A stretch of 64,000 nt of DNA from Bacteroidota bacterium (GTDB lineage: Bacteria; Bacteroidota; Bacteroidia; Bacteroidales; F082). Below the pieces are notes generated by a model, which was not told the origin of the DNA, ran no database searches, and saw only the letters and a program-made list of their open reading frames with translations. Of the stretch, positions 61,371 to 64,000 are shown in pieces (positions within the stretch are counted from its first letter, which is position 1; every line of letters begins with the position of its first letter). Location of the stretch: assembly GCA_020444415.1 (NCBI GenBank), contig JAHLLA010000001.1:124001-188000 (forward strand), in the 5' to 3' direction. The position numbers and the translations under genes were made by a program.

Positions 61371-64000
61371 CTATTTCTTATACTTGTACCCCGGCTTCAA
61401 CACTACCCCAGTATTTTTTCTACCATCAATCACAATCTGGATTGGTTTTTTAAAACGTATGTGCCGAACCGTTTCATTTTCAAAAACAGCTTTCTGGCTG
61501 TCAAGAAAATCGATATCATAATATCCATCATTTATAAATGGATTGATGGTAAAATAACCAACCCTGAAAGATGTCAGGTTTTGGAAAAAATGGGTGCCCT
61601 GGCTCGGGTCAATTCGGTACTTGTCAATCCCCGATTCAATAATCAGCCTGGCATTGGATATTTGCGGCCATTTAACTGGTATACCGAGCCAGGGATCTGA
61701 TGAACCCCATCTGCCGGGGCCTATTAAAACGTAGTTTTTACCAGATTTGCTAAACTGCTCGTTGATAGCACCTACCATATTTACCGTTTCCTTGTTGTTG
61801 GCAGCATTAAAATTTTGAGGCCGCACATATACAATATCATGGATGTTATTCACTATACCATTTCCCAGAGCTGAATCAGAAATAATAAGGGATTCTTTTC
61901 TTTTAATTTTTTTCTTTTCAATACTCACACTGTCAGCTATAGAAGCTATGGGCCTGATCTGTAAAAGATCGAATGTGATCTTGCCTTCTTCATTCGGCTT
62001 CAGATCCACGACAAATTCAATTTCCACCGGCTTTCCCATTTCCTGCTCACCAAACTTCAGCACCTTTTGAATGATTTCGGCAATCGGTAAGGTTTTATGC
62101 TTCAAAATATTTGAAAAGGTAATTAGTTTTTTGCCATCATAATTATAGCCATCTCTGAGTATGTTGTTATGCAGATCATAAGTTGAAGCAATTTTACTGA
62201 TCGATCCGTCTTTTTCAGCATCTTTTATGCTCAGTTTTAGCAGGTCCTTGCTATCGTCGGGACTTGGCGAATACACATCCATATCCATTTTCAGTGCAAA
62301 AAAGTGTTTTTGAGTTTCTTTTAATGCCATTTCGGGCGAAGAAATTTGCAAAACACGGTCAGGATGTTTTGGGGAGAAGCGCAGGGAAAGTCCGCCATCG
62401 ACAATATATTTTCCCAGTCCGAGGGCGATGCTTGCGGTACCATCTTCTGGTTTTTCAGGTGGAATCGGATAATAATCGATGGACCGGGCCACACCCGAGA
62501 TGGTTGGATAATACCTGTTTCCGTATTCTGATCCGGTAACAGATTGGATCACCACAGCCATTTTTTCCTCATCAATTACATTGGATGTAGCCTGCATATA
62601 AGCCTTACTGTCGGCATAAAAAGCGGAAGCATATACGCCTTTGATCGCCTTTCGTACCATATGGAACATTTTCCTATAATTGCCTTTGATAAAGGGCACC
62701 ATATAGGTGTTGTAAATTCCGGCGAAAGGCTGGTAATATGAATCTTCCAGCAAACTTGACGACCTTATAGCCAGTGGTTTTTCCACCTGTGAAATAATGG
62801 CTAAAATATCTTCACTTAAACGATCAGGAAGTTTCGCTTTTAAGAAAGCTTCCAATATTTCTTCGTCACTGATTTTATCGTCCAGTGCAATATTATAAAG
62901 CTGATTTTGTTCCATGAATTCATCGAACAGATCAGTTCCCAATACCACTGTTTTCGGGATGGTAATCTTGATGCTCTTAAAATGATCATACAGATGATTC
63001 CTTTTAATAAGTGAATCAAGGAAAGCGAGGCCCCTGGCTTTACCACCGATAGAACCATCGCCGATACGGGAAATTGTGAAATATTCATCAAAAGTTTCCC
63101 TGTTAAATTGGGCGATTACACCCCTTGATTTAATAAGTCGGAAATTAGCGATGGCATCAAAAATAAATGCCCTGATCTCGTGACTATTATCAAAATCATC
63201 CGTTGTAAATTGCCTTAATAAAGTAGCCAGAGGAAACAAAGCACGTGCCCGGAGCCATTTTGATATATGATCTCTCTTGATATGGTACATCAATGACCTT
63301 TCAGGCACCTGGTAGATTTTTTCCTGTAAGTCCTTCAAATCTTTGGCTCTGGCAACCGATTCACCAGTTTCAGGATCTTTAAATACAAAATCACCGAAAG
63401 CGAAATATTCTTTAATAAACTCGCGCAAATCATGCATCAGCGTTTTCGAGTTCTTATCGATAAAACCCACTCTCAGTACTTTTGCTTTCGCCCAATTTTC
63501 CTGATCTGATGATTGCAATAGCAACGGTGTATACTTATTTTCATTTTTAATATGCATGACGAGTGAAATGCCGGCTTCAGGATCTTTTTTTCCACCCCGG
63601 TTGTAACTAATATCAGAAATAACCCCCAGCAAGTTATTTTTATATTGGTTATACAATTTCAGGGCATCTTCGTAATTGGTTGCCAATAGTATTTTGGCAC
63701 GCCCACGGGCACGGTTCATTTTTTGATGTTCATTCAGGCCTTCACTCATAAAAGCCTTCGACTGCTTAAAGATTATTTTATAAATAAGCGGTAAAAAGCT
63801 GGAGTAAAACCTGATATTATCCTCCACAAGAATGATCGTTTGAACGCCCACTTCATTTACATCATGCTCCACATTCATCTTATCCTCAATAAGTTTGATG
63901 ATTGCCAGCAAAATATCTGCATTACCAAGCCAACTGAACACATAATCAATTGACCCCATTTTACGGCTCTCAACTTTCAGGCTTACTTCCCTCGAAAAAG
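61371..64000 (-). CDS. PEP/pyruvate-binding (PPDK N-terminal domain) protein with receiver-like region (5-prime end outside window)
   Basis: The frame is open to the right edge (FSREVSLKVESRKMGSIDYVFSWLG, in pieces), so the Met at 63959 is internal and the gene begins beyond the window. Present: the end of one receiver-like (CheY-fold) domain, a second receiver-like domain (VGVQTIILVEDNIRFYSSFLPLIYK in pieces), then the ATP-grasp pyruvate phosphate dikinase N-terminal domain (IGGKARGLAFLDSL, LAIRSSSLLEDSYYQPFAGIYNTY in pieces, and later GPGRWGSSDPWLGIPV). The phosphohistidine and PEP-TIM-barrel domains of PPDK are missing, so it is not a full PEP synthase. The function is unknown; it may phosphorylate or sense in a regulatory circuit. 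Confidence 0.85.
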   Translation of the reverse strand, partial: FSREVSLKVESRKMGSIDYVFSWLGNADILLAIIKLIEDKMNVEHDVNEVGVQTIILVEDNIRFYSSFLPLIYKIIFKQSKAFMSEGLNEHQKMNRARGRAKILLATNYEDALKLYNQYKNNLLGVISDISYNRGGKKDPEAGISLVMHIKNENKYTPLLLQSSDQENWAKAKVLRVGFIDKNSKTLMHDLREFIKEYFAFGDFVFKDPETGESVARAKDLKDLQEKIYQVPERSLMYHIKRDHISKWLRARALFPLATLLRQFTTDDFDNSHEIRAFIFDAIANFRLIKSRGVIAQFNRETFDEYFTISRIGDGSIGGKARGLAFLDSLIKRNHLYDHFKSIKITIPKTVVLGTDLFDEFMEQNQLYNIALDDKISDEEILEAFLKAKLPDRLSEDILAIISQVEKPLAIRSSSLLEDSYYQPFAGIYNTYMVPFIKGNYRKMFHMVRKAIKGVYASAFYADSKAYMQATSNVIDEEKMAVVIQSVTGSEYGNRYYPTISGVARSIDYYPIPPEKPEDGTASIALGLGKYIVDGGLSLRFSPKHPDRVLQISSPEMALKETQKHFFALKMDMDVYSPSPDDSKDLLKLSIKDAEKDGSISKIASTYDLHNNILRDGYNYDGKKLITFSNILKHKTLPIAEIIQKVLKFGEQEMGKPVEIEFVVDLKPNEEGKITFDLLQIRPIASIADSVSIEKKKIKRKESLIISDSALGNGIVNNIHDIVYVRPQNFNAANNKETVNMVGAINEQFSKSGKNYVLIGPGRWGSSDPWLGIPVKWPQISNARLIIESGIDKYRIDPSQGTHFFQNLTSFRVGYFTINPFINDGYYDIDFLDSQKAVFENETVRHIRFKKPIQIVIDGRKNTGVVLKPGYKYKK

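Noticed and set aside
61371-64000. Full PEP synthase or pyruvate phosphate dikinase
   Set aside because: The phosphohistidine swivel domain and PEP-binding barrel are missing from the C-terminus, which ends within this window.

Overview
The window looks like chromosomal DNA of an anaerobic or facultative member of the Bacteroidota, probably Bacteroidales/Marinilabiliales-like. The signs are a single-chain pyruvate:ferredoxin oxidoreductase, a 7Fe-type ferredoxin and a ferredoxin-NADP reductase. There are also three secreted proteins with type IX secretion (T9SS) C-terminal sorting domains, a GldN-like lipoprotein, lipoprotein glycosidases, and many promoters with the Bacteroidota -7 element TAnnTTTG, sometimes with a TTG about 19-20 bases upstream. 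The exact lineage cannot be read from the sequence alone. Two genes are cut by the window edges: sppA at the left and a PEP/pyruvate-binding protein at the right.

Layout. 1-11.5 kb: sppA end, a secreted 246-aa protein, TfoX-N and DUF5655-like proteins, DUF2141 protein, glutathione peroxidase, metallo-beta-lactamase-fold hydrolase, ferredoxin, LpxL-like acyltransferase, then convergent PFOR (nifJ) and, divergent from it, a dihydroorotate-dehydrogenase-like flavoprotein. 11.5-22 kb: a tight five-gene minus-strand operon (GH2 beta-mannosidase, FucP-like sugar transporter, glycosylasparaginase, GH92 alpha-mannosidase, T9SS BNR-repeat protein) that reads as an N-glycan catabolic locus without SusC/SusD. 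22-40.3 kb: ferredoxin-NADP reductase, MutS2, thioredoxin, a second copy of the 246-aa secreted family, YjbR protein, acyl-CoA carboxyltransferase plus biotin carrier, EngB, OlsB-like acyltransferase, purine nucleoside phosphorylase, CotH/T9SS protein, MsrB, and a very large cytoplasmic ten-PAS histidine kinase with its NarL-type response regulator.

40.3-41.1 kb contains no protein gene but two tandem, diverged copies of an apparent structured non-coding RNA of about 300 nt. They share long conserved blocks, a long-range stem, and a 3-prime hairpin in which four base pairs have changed on both sides. I do not recognise the family; it is the best candidate here for something undescribed.

41.2-56.4 kb is a genomic island inserted at the 3-prime end of a tRNA-Asp gene. 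A 19-base copy of the tRNA end lies at 41232-41250, a one-mismatch 15-base copy at 56100-56114, and the intact tRNA at 56410-56487. The island carries a copper/silver resistance set on the plus strand: HYC_CC_PP protein, CusA/CusC/CusB-like efflux, periplasmic HMA protein, Met-rich Spy-like protein, SHOCT protein, APC permease, CopB-type P-type ATPase, and DUF302 protein. It also has a broken AraC-type regulator at one end and a transposase remnant at the other. No integrase is visible.

56.5-64 kb returns to ordinary chromosome: QueC-like PP-loop protein, ComEC, GldN-like lipoprotein, D-threonine-aldolase-like enzyme, and the partial PEP/pyruvate-binding protein.
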